Assembly (NCBI RefSeq): GCF_014203715.1
Contig: NZ_JACHJP010000001.1
Coordinates: 474,432-538,431, forward strand
Direction: 5' to 3'
DNA from: Streptosporangium saharense
Lineage (GTDB): Bacteria; Actinomycetota; Actinomycetes; Streptosporangiales; Streptosporangiaceae
DNA length: 64,000 bases
Position numbers and translations under genes: made by a program. The first letter of the stretch is position 1, and every line of letters starts with the position of its first letter. This document shows positions 1 through 8,382 of this stretch, piece by piece. The notes under the pieces are model-generated. The model worked only from the letters and a program-made list of their open reading frames with translations. It was not told where the DNA came from and did not search any database.

Positions 1-520
1 CCGCCGGAGTCCTCGGGGTCACCGTTCGAGGCAGTTGGGACGTCCGGGTTGCTCGCCGTATCGGAAAGGCAGTCCGCTGGTGGGTCGTACGGCGCGGCGC
101 TTCGGCGGCCCGGGGCTGCTGAGCCGGAAGCACCCTTGGAACCGCCGGAGTCCTCGGGGCCACCGCCCGAGGGGGTGTCCAGGCCGCTCGCCGTACCGGA
201 AGAGCGGCCTTCTGGCAGGTTGTACGGCGCGGCGTTTCGGCAGGACAGGACATCTGGGTTGTCCGCCGCGCCGGAAGCACCCTTGGAACCGCCACGAGAG
301 TCCCCGGAGTCCTCAGGGTTACCGCCCGAGGGGGTATCCAGGCCGCTCGCCGTACTGGAAAAGCAGCCTTCTGGCAGGTTGTACGGCGCGGCGTTTTGGC
401 AGGACAGGGCATCCGGGTTGTCCGCTGTGCCGGAAGCGCCGCCGGAACCGTCACGAGAGTCCTCGGGGTCATCGTCCGAGGTGGTCGGGGCCGCCGTGCC
501 GGAAAAGTGGTCGTATGGTC
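1..520 (+). repeat. In-frame tandem repeats, ~159-bp unit
   Basis: At least three degenerate copies of a 45-53-codon unit run from the window edge. The clearest pair begins at 174 and 333 (159 bp apart) and shares GTACGGCGCGGCGTTT within a long near-identical block. The copy at position 1 (CCGCCGGAGTCCTCGGGG) recurs at 141. The spacing is a multiple of three, so the frame is kept. The encoded segment alternates SGRLYGAAF and PEAPLEPP-type blocks and is predicted soluble. Confidence 0.85.
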
Positions 521-1863
521 AGGGGCTTCGGCGGCATTGGGTGTTTGTGGTGGTTCTCGTGGGCGCGGGGGCGCTACGAGGGCTGGTCATGCTTGGTTAC
601 CGGCCCGCCCAGCTCTACTGGTACGACTCGTTCACCTATCTCGATACTGCCGTGCACCTGAGGCCGTCCGGGCAGTTTCATCCGGCCGGGTATCCCCTTC
701 TGTTGCGGGCGCTGTGGCCCTTCCACAGTGTGGAGGTGATCGCGGGCGTCCAGCACGCCATGGGGTTGGGCATCGCGTTGATGGTCTACGTGACGCTGCG
801 ACGTTGGTCGCTGCCCGGCTGGGGGGCGACCCTGGCGACGTTGCCCGTCCTGTTCGACCCGGCGTTCCTGCGGCTTGAGCACGCCGTCCTGTCGGACACC
901 CAGTTGATCTTCCTCGTGGTGGCCGCGCTCACGGTGCTGCTGTGGCGGCGGGTGCCGACGGTCCAGGCCGCCGCCTGCGCGGGTCTGCTGGTGGCCTTCG
1001 CCGGGCTGACCAGGACGGCCGCGGTGCCGCTGCTGGGCCTGCTGCTGCTCTACCTTCTCGTACGGCGGGCGGGCTGGCGGTCGGTGGTGGCGCTGGTGCT
1101 GGCGGGGGTCGTGCCGCTGGGGGCCTACGCGGGGTGGTACGCGGCCAACCACGGCAGGTTCGCGCTCAGCGGTTCCGACGGGGTGGCGCTGTGGGCGCGG
1201 ACCATGACCTTCGCCGATTGCGCGGTGATCAGGCCCCCGGCGCGGGAGGCCGTGCTGTGCCCGAACGGCACCGTTGTCGACGCGGCCTCCGAGTACGTCT
1301 GGGCGCCGGGCGCCTCGCTCAACCGGCTGCCCGGTGACCGCTTCTCCCACAACGACCTGGCCAGGTCGTTCGCGCTGCGGGCCATCGCCGCCCAGCCGTT
1401 CGACTATCTCCGCGACGTCGCCAGGGACACCTCGCTCGCCTTCACCTGGACCCCGGTCGCCCACCCGAAGCGGGTCAACGCGGCCCTCACCTTCCCCAGG
1501 GGGAGCTGGCCGCTGCCCGCCTTCCCGCTGATCGACAAGGTTCGTCAGGAGTACGACCCGGGCATTCGCGGGCTGTCCTCCGTCGAGCCGTACGCGGGGG
1601 TGCTGGCGGCCTACCCCTATCCGGTCTTCCTGCACGGCCCGCTGCTGGGCGTGGTCCTGCTGCTCGGCGGGCTCGGGGTGCTGCGGCGGCGCCGTACGGC
1701 ACTGCTGCCTTGGGCGGTCGCACTGTTCCTGCTGGTCGGGCCGGTCGCGGCGCTCGACTTCGACCACCGCTACGTGCTGCCGGTCTTCCCGGTCGCGTGC
1801 CTGGCCGCCGCCCTGGCCCTCAGCCCTCGCGCAGGAGCGAGCGCAGTTCCACGGAGTCGATGA
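1..1863 (+). CDS. GT-C/ArnT-like polytopic membrane glycosyltransferase, 5' end outside window
   Basis: The reading frame is open to the window edge, so the gene is 5'-partial; the first in-window start codon is TTG at 49. The first ~165 visible residues are Pro/Glu/Ser-rich tandem repeats. After them comes a hydrophobic protein of roughly ten membrane segments. An early luminal loop contains YWYDSFTYLDTA and GQFHPAGYPLL, which resembles the acidic first-loop motif of GT39/GT83 polyprenyl-phosphate-sugar-dependent transferases. Function by family: transfer of a sugar at the outer membrane face; donor and acceptor unknown. The 3' end overlaps the convergent isochorismatase-like gene by 44 bp. 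An alternative is that the repeats are upstream DNA and translation begins near residue 150. Confidence 0.7.
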   Translation, partial: PPESSGSPFEAVGTSGLLAVSERQSAGGSYGAALRRPGAAEPEAPLEPPESSGPPPEGVSRPLAVPEERPSGRLYGAAFRQDRTSGLSAAPEAPLEPPRESPESSGLPPEGVSRPLAVLEKQPSGRLYGAAFWQDRASGLSAVPEAPPEPSRESSGSSSEVVGAAVPEKWSYGQGLRRHWVFVVVLVGAGALRGLVMLGYRPAQLYWYDSFTYLDTAVHLRPSGQFHPAGYPLLLRALWPFHSVEVIAGVQHAMGLGIALMVYVTLRRWSLPGWGATLATLPVLFDPAFLRLEHAVLSDTQLIFLVVAALTVLLWRRVPTVQAAACAGLLVAFAGLTRTAAVPLLGLLLLYLLVRRAGWRSVVALVLAGVVPLGAYAGWYAANHGRFALSGSDGVALWARTMTFADCAVIRPPAREAVLCPNGTVVDAASEYVWAPGASLNRLPGDRFSHNDLARSFALRAIAAQPFDYLRDVARDTSLAFTWTPVAHPKRVNAALTFPRGSWPLPAFPLIDKVRQEYDPGIRGLSSVEPYAGVLAAYPYPVFLHGPLLGVVLLLGGLGVLRRRRTALLPWAVALFLLVGPVAALDFDHRYVLPVFPVACLAAALALSPRAGASAVPRSR

Positions 1864-2422
1864 TGTGGGCCATCCTCGGGAAGACGCCGGTCAGCAGGGT
1901 CCGGTGGAGGTGCGGGTCCGGGTCGGCGACGCCGTCGGAGAGGACGTGGAGCCGGTAGTCGCGGTCGGCGGCGTCGGCGACGGTGGACAGCACGACGCCG
2001 CCGGTGGTGACACCGGCGAGGACGAGGGTGGTGATTCCACGGTCCCGCAGCCGCCGGTCCAGGTCCGTCGTGGACAGCGCGCCGAAGCGGGTCTTGCGGA
2101 CGACGATGTCACCGGGCTCGGGGGCGAGCCGGGGATGGATGTCCGTCGCGGGGTCCGCGTGGTGCATGAGGCGCTGCTTTCCCAGGTAGGAGAAGGATCT
2201 GTTGGCCGACGGGATCGCCGCCCAGTCGGCCTCGGTGAACCCGACGTGCACGTGGACGATGGCGGCGCCGTACGCCCGCATGTCGGCGACGGCACCCGCC
2301 ACCCGCGTCAGCAGCGCCTCCTGGTCGGTCGAGTCGGGGAGCGAGGCGAGGATGCCGCGCTGGTAGTCCATGACGAGCAGTGCGGACGTCCCGGGGTCCA
2401 GCGGCGGGGGTGTGACGGTCAT
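1820..2422 (-). CDS. Isochorismatase-family cysteine hydrolase
   Basis: 200 residues from the ATG at 2422. The frame extends further upstream, but that part is a shadow of the MFS gene. LLVMDYQRG near the N-terminus supplies the family Asp, and VVRKTRFGAL supplies the Lys. The usual nucleophile motif (GVxTxxCV) reads LAGVTTGGVVLST, so the catalytic Cys position is occupied by Gly. The fold is convincing, but classical amide hydrolysis is doubtful. The start overlaps the stop of the upstream MFS gene (ATGA), so the two are translationally coupled and probably share control by the divergent LysR regulator. Confidence 0.85.
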   Translation of the reverse strand: MTVTPPPLDPGTSALLVMDYQRGILASLPDSTDQEALLTRVAGAVADMRAYGAAIVHVHVGFTEADWAAIPSANRSFSYLGKQRLMHHADPATDIHPRLAPEPGDIVVRKTRFGALSTTDLDRRLRDRGITTLVLAGVTTGGVVLSTVADAADRDYRLHVLSDGVADPDPHLHRTLLTGVFPRMAHIIDSVELRSLLREG

Positions 2423-4266
2423 GCTGTCTCCTTGATGGTTGTGGAGCGGCGGGGGAGCAGGAGCGGGGTGGCCAGGAGGAACACACCGGCCAGGCCGATG
2501 GCCACGCGTGGGCCGAACAGGGTGCCCAGCACGCCCCACGTGGCCGTCAGGAGCGCGGTCGTCGCCTTGGTCGTCACGGACCAGGCGGACAGCGTGCGGG
2601 TGATCCGGTCGTTCGCGGTGCGTTCGAGACGGTAGGTGGCCTGGACCGGGTTGAAGACTCCGCAGCAGAGGATGAGACCGAACTCGACCCCCATCACCAG
2701 CAGCAGCCCCCCGGCGCCGGGCCCCACGAAGGCCAGGCCGACGGGCCAGAGCGCGCGCAGCGTCCCGGCCACGACCAGCACCCGGTGCTGCCCGAACCTG
2801 GCCACGAGCGGCCGGGTCAGTCGTGAACCGAGCAGCCCGCCGATCGCGGGCACGGCGAAGGCCAGGCCGTACTGCCACGCGGTGAACCCGAGCTGCCCGA
2901 GCATGAGTACGGCCAGCAGCGCGTCGGCGGCCATCACCAGGCCGTTGAACAGGGCCGTGTTGAGGAACAGGGGCCGCAACGTCGCGTCAGCGAGGATGTA
3001 CCGCCAACCGTCGAGCAGGTCTCCGGCCCGCGGGCGCGCGGGTTTCCGGTGGTCGTGAGGGGGGTCCACGGACGCGAGCGGGGTTCCGGTCTGTGCATGT
3101 GCGGTTTCCCGGCGTTCGTACTGCGGCTTCTGGGTGCCGGTCGCGTGGACGTGCGTGGTCTCCAGGTGTTCGGGGTGTGGCTCCTGGCGGGTGCTCTGGG
3201 ACGTGATGTCGCCTGTCGTGTGGAGGGCCGGGAGTGGGTTTCCGGCCCGCGTGTGCGTCGTTTCCTGGTGTTCGGGGCGTGAGTCCCCGGTCCGCGTGCG
3301 TGTGGCTTTCCGGTGTTCAGGGTGTGAGCCTTGGCGGACGCCTGTCATGTGGATGCCCAGGGCCGAGAGGAGGTAGCTGAGGGCGTCGGCCAGTACGGTC
3401 GCCACCGGGCCGAGGAGGCCGATCGCGGCGCCACCCAGGGGTGGGCCGATGATCGTGGTCGTCCAGGTCGTTGACTCGAAACGGGCGTTGGCGACGAGCA
3501 GGTGCTCGGCGGGAAGCAGCGTCTTCAGGTACGCGCCCGAGGCGGCGCGGAAGGTGATGTCGGCGGCCGCGACGACAACCGAGACCAGCAGCAGTTGGAC
3601 GAAGGAGAGCACGCCGAGCGCGAACGCGGCGGGGATCGTCAGCAGCGCCGCGAACCGCACCAGGTCGGTGCCGATCAGCACGGGCCGCTTGCCGCGGAAC
3701 TCCACCCACGGGCCGAGCGGAATCGCCACGACGGCGCCGACCGCGGCTCCCACGGAGGACAGCGCCGCGACCTCGGCGGGTCCGGCGTGCAGCACCTGGA
3801 CGGCGATCAGCGGAAAGGCGCCGAAGGCGAGCCACGTGCCGAGCGCGCTGGTTCCATACGCTCCCCAGAGCCACCCGAACCGCCGCCCCAACCGGTGCCC
3901 GGACCGCTTCGGCCACCCCGACCGCTGCTCGGTCCGCCGTCCAGGCCACCGTCCGAACCATCCCAACTGCGGCCCGAACGACTCCGGCCATCCCAACCGC
4001 CACCTGAAGCGTTCCGGCCACCACCCAAACTTTTCCGACCGCCCCCCGAACCGCCGTTCCGACTGCCCCAACCGCCACCTGAACCGTCTCGACCGTCCAG
4101 AGCTTCCGAACCGCCCCGGCCGCGACTCGACCCGCTGGCCCAACCGCCATCCGAACCGTCCTGGTTGGCCAGAACTCCCCGGCCGTTCCCCGACGCGCTT
4201 CAGCGACCCCAACCGCCACCCGAACCGCCCCAACCGCTCCGACCGGTAACCGCTTCGCATGTCCAC
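2419..4266 (-). CDS. MFS transporter with repeat-rich N-terminus and central loop
   Basis: 615 residues from a GTG at 4266; an in-frame ATG lies at 4260. The MFS core begins around residue 130 (LWGAYGTSALG) and has about twelve hydrophobic segments, including the VEFRGKRPVLIG loop-2 region typical of drug/metabolite exporters. Two additions are unusual. One is a 130-residue Arg/Trp/Gly-rich N-terminus built on GRFGWRLG repeats. The other is a ~110-residue hydrophilic insert between helices 6 and 7 built on HPEHxxTxxTxTG repeats. The second lies inside the transporter and must be translated. A TTG just before RRFGWLW could be the true start. Coupled to the isochorismatase-like gene and divergent from LysR. 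Confidence 0.85.
   Translation of the reverse strand: MDMRSGYRSERLGRFGWRLGSLKRVGERPGSSGQPGRFGWRLGQRVESRPGRFGSSGRSRRFRWRLGQSERRFGGRSEKFGWWPERFRWRLGWPESFGPQLGWFGRWPGRRTEQRSGWPKRSGHRLGRRFGWLWGAYGTSALGTWLAFGAFPLIAVQVLHAGPAEVAALSSVGAAVGAVVAIPLGPWVEFRGKRPVLIGTDLVRFAALLTIPAAFALGVLSFVQLLLVSVVVAAADITFRAASGAYLKTLLPAEHLLVANARFESTTWTTTIIGPPLGGAAIGLLGPVATVLADALSYLLSALGIHMTGVRQGSHPEHRKATRTRTGDSRPEHQETTHTRAGNPLPALHTTGDITSQSTRQEPHPEHLETTHVHATGTQKPQYERRETAHAQTGTPLASVDPPHDHRKPARPRAGDLLDGWRYILADATLRPLFLNTALFNGLVMAADALLAVLMLGQLGFTAWQYGLAFAVPAIGGLLGSRLTRPLVARFGQHRVLVVAGTLRALWPVGLAFVGPGAGGLLLVMGVEFGLILCCGVFNPVQATYRLERTANDRITRTLSAWSVTTKATTALLTATWGVLGTLFGPRVAIGLAGVFLLATPLLLPRRSTTIKETA
3045..3335 (-). repeat. Degenerate repeats coding the central MFS loop
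   Basis: Codes for repeated units such as HPEHRKATRTRTG, RPEHQETTHTRAG and HPEHLETTHVHATG within the cytoplasmic loop between the two MFS halves. They are imperfect tandem copies of about 15-20 residues, rich in His, Thr and Arg. The flanking membrane helices stay in frame. Confidence 0.75.
3890..4245 (-). repeat. ~75-bp degenerate repeats at the 5' end of the MFS gene
   Basis: The plus-strand core CCAACCGCCACCTGAA recurs near 3992, 4066, 4141 (variant) and 4209, spaced 68-75 bp. On the minus strand it encodes RFGWRLG or RFRWRLG each time. The region is open in several frames, so it could be a translated extension or a non-coding repeat block ahead of a shorter gene. Confidence 0.7.
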
Positions 4267-4347
4267 CCCCGTACAACCAACCAGCGACCCAACGCATCAA
4301 ACCGCCCGCCGTACCAGGCGATCAAACAACCGAGAACCCGCTCAGCC

Positions 4348-4362
4348 ACAACCAGCGGTTGT
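4348..4362. promoter_or_regulatory. Inverted repeat in LysR/MFS divergent promoter
   Basis: ACAACC-AGC-GGTTGT is a perfect 6-bp-arm inverted repeat ending 17 bp before the LysR start. LysR-type regulators usually bind such a dyad between themselves and a divergent target, so this is the likely autoregulatory/activation site for the MFS-isochorismatase operon. Function inferred from position and symmetry. Confidence 0.55.
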
Positions 4363-4379
4363 CCCACTAGGGTTCGAGG

Positions 4380-5315
4380 ATGGATCTCGACGCCGTCAGG
4401 ACGTTTGTCGTCGCCGCTGAAGTGGGGCAGTTCCAGGAGGCCGCGGCTGAGTTGGCGGTTACGCAGCAGGCCGTCTCGAAACGCATAGCCGCGTTGGAGC
4501 GGACCCTCGGGGTGCGGTTGTTCACGCGGACGCCGCGTGGTGCCGAGCTGACCATCGACGGGCAGGCGTTCCTGCCGCACGCCCGGGAGTTGCTCAGGGT
4601 CGCCGAGCGGGCGGTCGCGTCGGTGCGGGTCGGCAGTCGTCCGCTGCGCGTCGACGTGATCGCCTCGCGCGGGGCGGCCTCCGGTCTGATGCGTGACTTC
4701 CACCGGGCGTATCCCGAGGTCGAGCTCGACGTGGTGATGCTGCACGACATCGAGGCGGCCGTCTCCGCGATCCGGTCCGGGGTGATCGACGCGACCTTCC
4801 GGGCCGTCGCCATGCCGGGCAGGGCCCTGCCCGAGGACGTCGAGTCCGTGCGGGTGCTCGACGAGTCGCTCCAGCTTTTCACCGGCCCCGCCCACGCGTT
4901 GGCGGATGCCCGGTCGGTGACCATGGCCCAGCTCGTCGGGCACCGGATCTGGATGCCGGGCATCGTCCCCGGCACCGAGTGGGGCGCCTACTACGACGAT
5001 CTCGTCGCCGCGTTCGGGCTCACGATCGAGGCGACCGGGCCGAACTTCGGTTCGGACGCGCTGCTCGACACCGTCGCCGACACCCCGGCCCTGGCCACCT
5101 TCATGGGCGAGCGGACCCGCCTCGTCTGGCCCGCGGGCTACGGCCTGCGACGTATCCCGGTGACCGATCCCGAGCCCGTCTACCCGCACTCGCTCCTGTG
5201 GCGCCGCGACAATCCCCACCCCGCGCTGGCCACCCTGCGTGCCCACCTCGCCGGGATGGCGGGTGGTCACGGTGCCGCGGGGACCTGGGTGCCGGGGTGG
5301 GTGATCCAGCGTTGA
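4380..5315 (+). CDS. LysR-family transcriptional regulator
   Basis: 311 residues, the usual LysR length. The N-terminal winged helix-turn-helix is MDLDAVRTFVVAAEVGQF followed by AAAELAVTQQAVSKRIAALE and LGVRLFTRTPRG. The remainder is a periplasmic-binding-protein-like co-inducer domain with the typical dip into FTGPAHALA. It is transcribed away from the MFS/isochorismatase pair, across a 113-bp spacer that contains a dyad. By family precedent it regulates that pair in response to a small molecule. The ATG at 4380 directly precedes the HTH. Confidence 0.93.
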   Translation: MDLDAVRTFVVAAEVGQFQEAAAELAVTQQAVSKRIAALERTLGVRLFTRTPRGAELTIDGQAFLPHARELLRVAERAVASVRVGSRPLRVDVIASRGAASGLMRDFHRAYPEVELDVVMLHDIEAAVSAIRSGVIDATFRAVAMPGRALPEDVESVRVLDESLQLFTGPAHALADARSVTMAQLVGHRIWMPGIVPGTEWGAYYDDLVAAFGLTIEATGPNFGSDALLDTVADTPALATFMGERTRLVWPAGYGLRRIPVTDPEPVYPHSLLWRRDNPHPALATLRAHLAGMAGGHGAAGTWVPGWVIQR

Positions 5316-5335
5316 ACCATGTGCACAATGAGGGC

Positions 5336-5737
5336 ATGTCGCCTCGCGCCAAGCTCCGCCCCGCAGCCGCCTCGTGCCCCTGCGGGGCCGCCGTGCCGTA
5401 CCGGGACCACTGTGGTCCGCTGCACCGGGGGGAGGCGGCGGCGAGCACCGCGGAGGCGCTGATGCGCTCCCGGTTCAGCGCCTTCAGTGTGGGGGACGCC
5501 GGTTACTTGCTGCGCACCTGGCACCCGAGCACCCGTCCCGCGCGGCTTGATCTCGGCGGCGGGTTGCGCTGGGTGCGTCTGGAGATCCTGGAGACCACCG
5601 GCGGCAGCGCCGTACACACCGAGGGGACAGTGCGTTTCCGTGCCCACTATCTGGAGCGGGGCGTGCCGGGGGAGATGGAGGAGAACAGCCGGTTCGTCAG
5701 GGATGGCGGCGCCTGGACCTATCTCGGGGCGGTCTGA
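5336..5737 (+). CDS. YchJ-like (UPF0225) SEC-C motif protein
   Basis: 133 residues. The N-terminus carries SCPCGAAVPYRDHCGPLHRG, a SEC-C-type zinc-binding motif, followed by AEALMRSRFSAFSVGDAGYLLRTWHPSTRP, the hallmark of the YchJ/UPF0225 family. The C-terminal half is an NTF2-like beta sheet (VRFRAHYLERG...EMEENSRFVRDGGAWTYLG). The molecular role of the family is not known. The ATG at 5336 is chosen; an in-frame GTG five codons upstream is possible. The stop lies 2 bp from the convergent DUF4429 gene. Confidence 0.9.
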   Translation: MSPRAKLRPAAASCPCGAAVPYRDHCGPLHRGEAAASTAEALMRSRFSAFSVGDAGYLLRTWHPSTRPARLDLGGGLRWVRLEILETTGGSAVHTEGTVRFRAHYLERGVPGEMEENSRFVRDGGAWTYLGAV

Positions 5738-5739
5738 AC

Positions 5740-6636
5740 TCACTCCTCGTTGAGACGGGCGAGCAGGGCCTGCTTGGCGTAGGTGAACTCGTCCTCGGTG
5801 AGCACGCCCGAGCGGCGCAGCTCGCCGAGTTCGCCAAGGCGGCGCAGGACGGCGTCGTGGTTCTCCAACTCCGCCACCCGGCGCAGCAGCTTCTCCCGCT
5901 CATCCTTCGGGTCGAGGGTCGGCGCGGGGGCGACGGCCGTACGGCGTGGCAGCCTGGCGTGCACGGCGGCGGCGACCAGGATCGTCGAGCCGCCGTAGCG
6001 CTGCACCCCCCAGGAGACGCAGTTGGGGTCCTCCTCGGGGGCCTTCGCCGAGGCGGTGCCGTTGAGGTGGAAGCGGAGCCGTCCGTAGCCCATGCCGGAC
6101 TGCGGGGCCCACTCGACGCCGGTGACCTCCCGCAGCGGGAACGTCCTGGACCCCGCGGCCTGCTTGGCGGTCTTGGCGAAGCCGGTCCAGTCGAGCCAGA
6201 CGGTGTGGCCATCGAAGTTCACCGTGCCGTCGCCCGCCGTCGCGGAGATCGGCACGGCGGGCCCGGACAGCAGGAACCCCTCGGGGGGCGTCTCCGTGGT
6301 CCGCTCGACCGACAGGTAGGCGCGCACCTCGTCGGCGAGGTAGCTCGCGGCCCCGGTGCGGTCCTTGGGGATCGCCAGCCGGTAGGGGTCGGCGGGCCCG
6401 GTGAGCCGCCCCGCGGCCACGTCAGTGAGCGGATCGGTGCCCGGCCGCAGACGAAGTTGGAGATTTCCGCCCTTGCGCGCGGGCTCGAAGGACACGCTGC
6501 TGATCGCGGCGAGTGGAACGGTCAGCTCACCGACGAGTCTGCGCAGCTCATGGACGCTTTTGTCTCCACCCGGGACGATCCTTAGGGTCTCGCCGTCGAA
6601 TGTCCAAGACCCGTCCGGGACGAAGATCTCCGCCAT
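5740..6636 (-). CDS. DUF4429 and SHOCT domain protein
   Basis: 298 residues. Two DUF4429-like modules are visible: roughly residues 1-115, opening with GSWTFDGETLRIVPGG, and 125-230, opening with GDGTVNFDGHTVWLDWTGFAK. They resemble PH-like domains that evaluate a structural threshold. The C-terminal 45 residues form a SHOCT helix pair (LGELGELRRSGVLTEDEFTYAKQALL), a short oligomerisation module. No catalytic motif is seen and no signal peptide is present, so the protein is cytoplasmic. Monocistronic; its 3' end abuts the YchJ-like gene. Confidence 0.85.
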   Translation of the reverse strand: MAEIFVPDGSWTFDGETLRIVPGGDKSVHELRRLVGELTVPLAAISSVSFEPARKGGNLQLRLRPGTDPLTDVAAGRLTGPADPYRLAIPKDRTGAASYLADEVRAYLSVERTTETPPEGFLLSGPAVPISATAGDGTVNFDGHTVWLDWTGFAKTAKQAAGSRTFPLREVTGVEWAPQSGMGYGRLRFHLNGTASAKAPEEDPNCVSWGVQRYGGSTILVAAAVHARLPRRTAVAPAPTLDPKDEREKLLRRVAELENHDAVLRRLGELGELRRSGVLTEDEFTYAKQALLARLNEE

Positions 6637-6679
6637 GCCGGTCAGCCTAGTGCCCCGTGGGCAGGCACCCGGAATCTAC

Positions 6680-7090
6680 CTATCGGGAGCGTTTTGGTCC
6701 GGAGAAGCGGATCATGTTGCCCGAGGGGTCGCGGAAGGCGCAGTCGCGGACGCCGTAGGGCTGGTCGATCGGCTCCTGGAGCACCTCGACCCCGGACTCG
6801 CGGATCTTCTCGAAGGTGGCGTCCACGTCGTCGGCCTTGAAGAAGACGCCGTTCAGCACCCCCTTGGCCAGCAGCGCTTCGAGCTGCTCGCGGTCGGTCG
6901 GGTGGACCATCCCGACCTGGTTCAGGACGATCTCGACGTCGGGCTGGGAGGGCGTGGTGAGGGTGAGCCAGCGGTATCCCTCGATCACGACGTCCGAGTT
7001 GACCCGCAGGCCGAGGACATCCCGGTAGAAGGCGACGGCCTCGTCCTGGTCGCGGACTTCGAGGAAGACGTGGGAAAGCGTGAGTGCCAT
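6680..7090 (-). CDS. VOC-family (glyoxalase/bleomycin-resistance fold) protein
   Basis: 136 residues, a single VOC domain. It starts LTLSHVFLEVRDQDEAVAFYRDVLG, has the mid-domain NGVFFKADDVDATFEKIRESGVEV, and ends CAFRDPSGNMIRFSGP. Metal-ligand candidates are His8, Glu in the second strand pair and Asp/Glu near the C-terminus. It could be a lyase, isomerase or small-molecule binder. It lies 13 bp downstream of the AraC gene on the same strand. AraC-VOC pairs are common and suggest the regulator controls this enzyme. Confidence 0.9.
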   Translation of the reverse strand: MALTLSHVFLEVRDQDEAVAFYRDVLGLRVNSDVVIEGYRWLTLTTPSQPDVEIVLNQVGMVHPTDREQLEALLAKGVLNGVFFKADDVDATFEKIRESGVEVLQEPIDQPYGVRDCAFRDPSGNMIRFSGPKRSR

Positions 7091-7103
7091 GGGGGAACCG
7101 TAC

Positions 7104-7520
7104 TCAGGCGTCCTCGACGGGGGCTTCTCGGATCCTGCTCGGACGGGTGATGATCCTGGCGTAGCAGGCCGGTACGGCGGCGTCCCCGCTGTGGTCGCGG
7201 GCCCGGTAGGAGCTGGGGCTCTCGCCGACCAGCTCGGTGAAGCGGGAGCTGAACGAGCCGAGGGAGGTACAGCCGACCTCGACGCAGACCTCGGTCACCG
7301 ACAGGTCGCCCCTGCGCAGCAGCGCCTTGGCCCGCTCGATGCGGCGCGTCATGAGGTAGTTGTACGGCGTCTCGCCGTAGGCGGCCTTGAAGCTGCGGGA
7401 GAAGTGGCCGGGCGACATGAACGCGGCGCGGGCGAGCGCGGGGACGTCGAGGGGGCGGGCGTACTCACGGTCCATGAGGTCACGGGCCCGGCGCAGGTGG
7501 GCGAGGTCCTCGGGTGTCAC
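7104..7520 (-). CDS. Short AraC-family regulator
   Basis: 138 residues from a GTG at 7520; the longer frame upstream is a shadow of the methyltransferase. The protein is essentially a stand-alone AraC DNA-binding domain: MDREYARPLDVPALARAAFMSPGHFSRSFKAAYGETPYNYL (first HTH), then VTEVCVEVGCTSLGSFSSRFTELVGESPSSYR (second HTH). There is no ligand domain, only a short tail. It is the first gene of a two-gene operon with the VOC protein, so the VOC protein or its substrate is the likely functional partner. Confidence 0.9.
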   Translation of the reverse strand: MTPEDLAHLRRARDLMDREYARPLDVPALARAAFMSPGHFSRSFKAAYGETPYNYLMTRRIERAKALLRRGDLSVTEVCVEVGCTSLGSFSSRFTELVGESPSSYRARDHSGDAAVPACYARIITRPSRIREAPVEDA

Positions 7521-7542
7521 CCGGCCAGCATGCCACGGCGGT

Positions 7543-8382
7543 TCAGCGCTTGATGCCGATGCCTCCGTACATCGAGACCTCGTCGTCCTTGAGGGATCTC
7601 GCCTCGGCGTCGGGATGCCAGTGGTGCACGGGGACGAGGCCGGGGGGAACGATGTCGAGCCCCTCGAAGAAGAGGTCGACCTCGGCCCTGGTGCGGGTCT
7701 TCGAGGCGATGCCCCGGGCGTTGAAGGCCGCGACTGCCGACGTGACGCGCTCGGGGGCGGCGTCAACCGCGATCGTCGACAGGGCCAGGGCGCTGCCGGA
7801 GGGCAGGGGCCGCAGGAGCTTCCTGACGATCTCGTGCGCCTCCTGCTCGTCGGGAATGAAGTGCAGGATGGCGATCAGGCAGAGGGCGACGGGCTTGCCC
7901 AGGTCGAGGGTGTTCTGCGTCTCGGCGGCGTCGAGGATGCCCTGCGGGTCGTGGATGTCGGCGTCGATGTAGCTGGTCTTGCCGGTCGGGGTGCCGACGA
8001 GGAGCGCGCGGGCGTGCTGCAGCACGATGGGGTCGTTGTCGATGTAGACGATCCGCGCCTCGGGGTTGACCCGCTGCACGACCTCGTGGAGGTTCGGCGA
8101 GGTCGGCAGGCCGGTGCCGATGTCCAGGAACTGGGTGATGCCCAGCTCGGAGGCGAGGTAGCGGGCCACGCGGACCATGAAGTTCCGGTTCGCCCGTACG
8201 GAGACCCGCAGGTAGGGGGAGAGGGCCATGACCTCCTCGGCGACCTTGCGGTCGGCCGCGAAGTTGTCCTTGCCCCCCAGCATGTAGTCGTAGACCCGGG
8301 CGGAGTGCGGCTGGTTGGTGCGCAGATCGACAGGCTTCGGGCTGTCAGGCGTGAGTCTGGACCAGTCCAAGTTTCCCGACAA
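7543..8382 (-). CDS. DUF574-type SAM-dependent methyltransferase
   Basis: 279 residues, start ATG at 8382. It has the features of the actinobacterial DUF574/Methyltransf_19 family: VDLRTNQPHSARVYDYMLGGKDNF at the N-terminus, the SAM-binding strand FLDIGTGLPTSPNLHEV, and the second acidic strand IVYIDNDPIVLQHARALL. The family is highly duplicated in filamentous actinobacteria and its substrates are mostly unknown. No linked biosynthetic genes. Transcribed alone from a ~310-bp upstream spacer. Confidence 0.92.
   Translation of the reverse strand: MSGNLDWSRLTPDSPKPVDLRTNQPHSARVYDYMLGGKDNFAADRKVAEEVMALSPYLRVSVRANRNFMVRVARYLASELGITQFLDIGTGLPTSPNLHEVVQRVNPEARIVYIDNDPIVLQHARALLVGTPTGKTSYIDADIHDPQGILDAAETQNTLDLGKPVALCLIAILHFIPDEQEAHEIVRKLLRPLPSGSALALSTIAVDAAPERVTSAVAAFNARGIASKTRTRAEVDLFFEGLDIVPPGLVPVHHWHPDAEARSLKDDEVSMYGGIGIKR

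Noticed and set aside
574..1767. Long leftward frame opposite the glycosyltransferase
   Set aside because: Arg/Gln/Pro-rich translation with no motif; the plus strand has clear membrane-protein signal. Typical high-GC antisense shadow.
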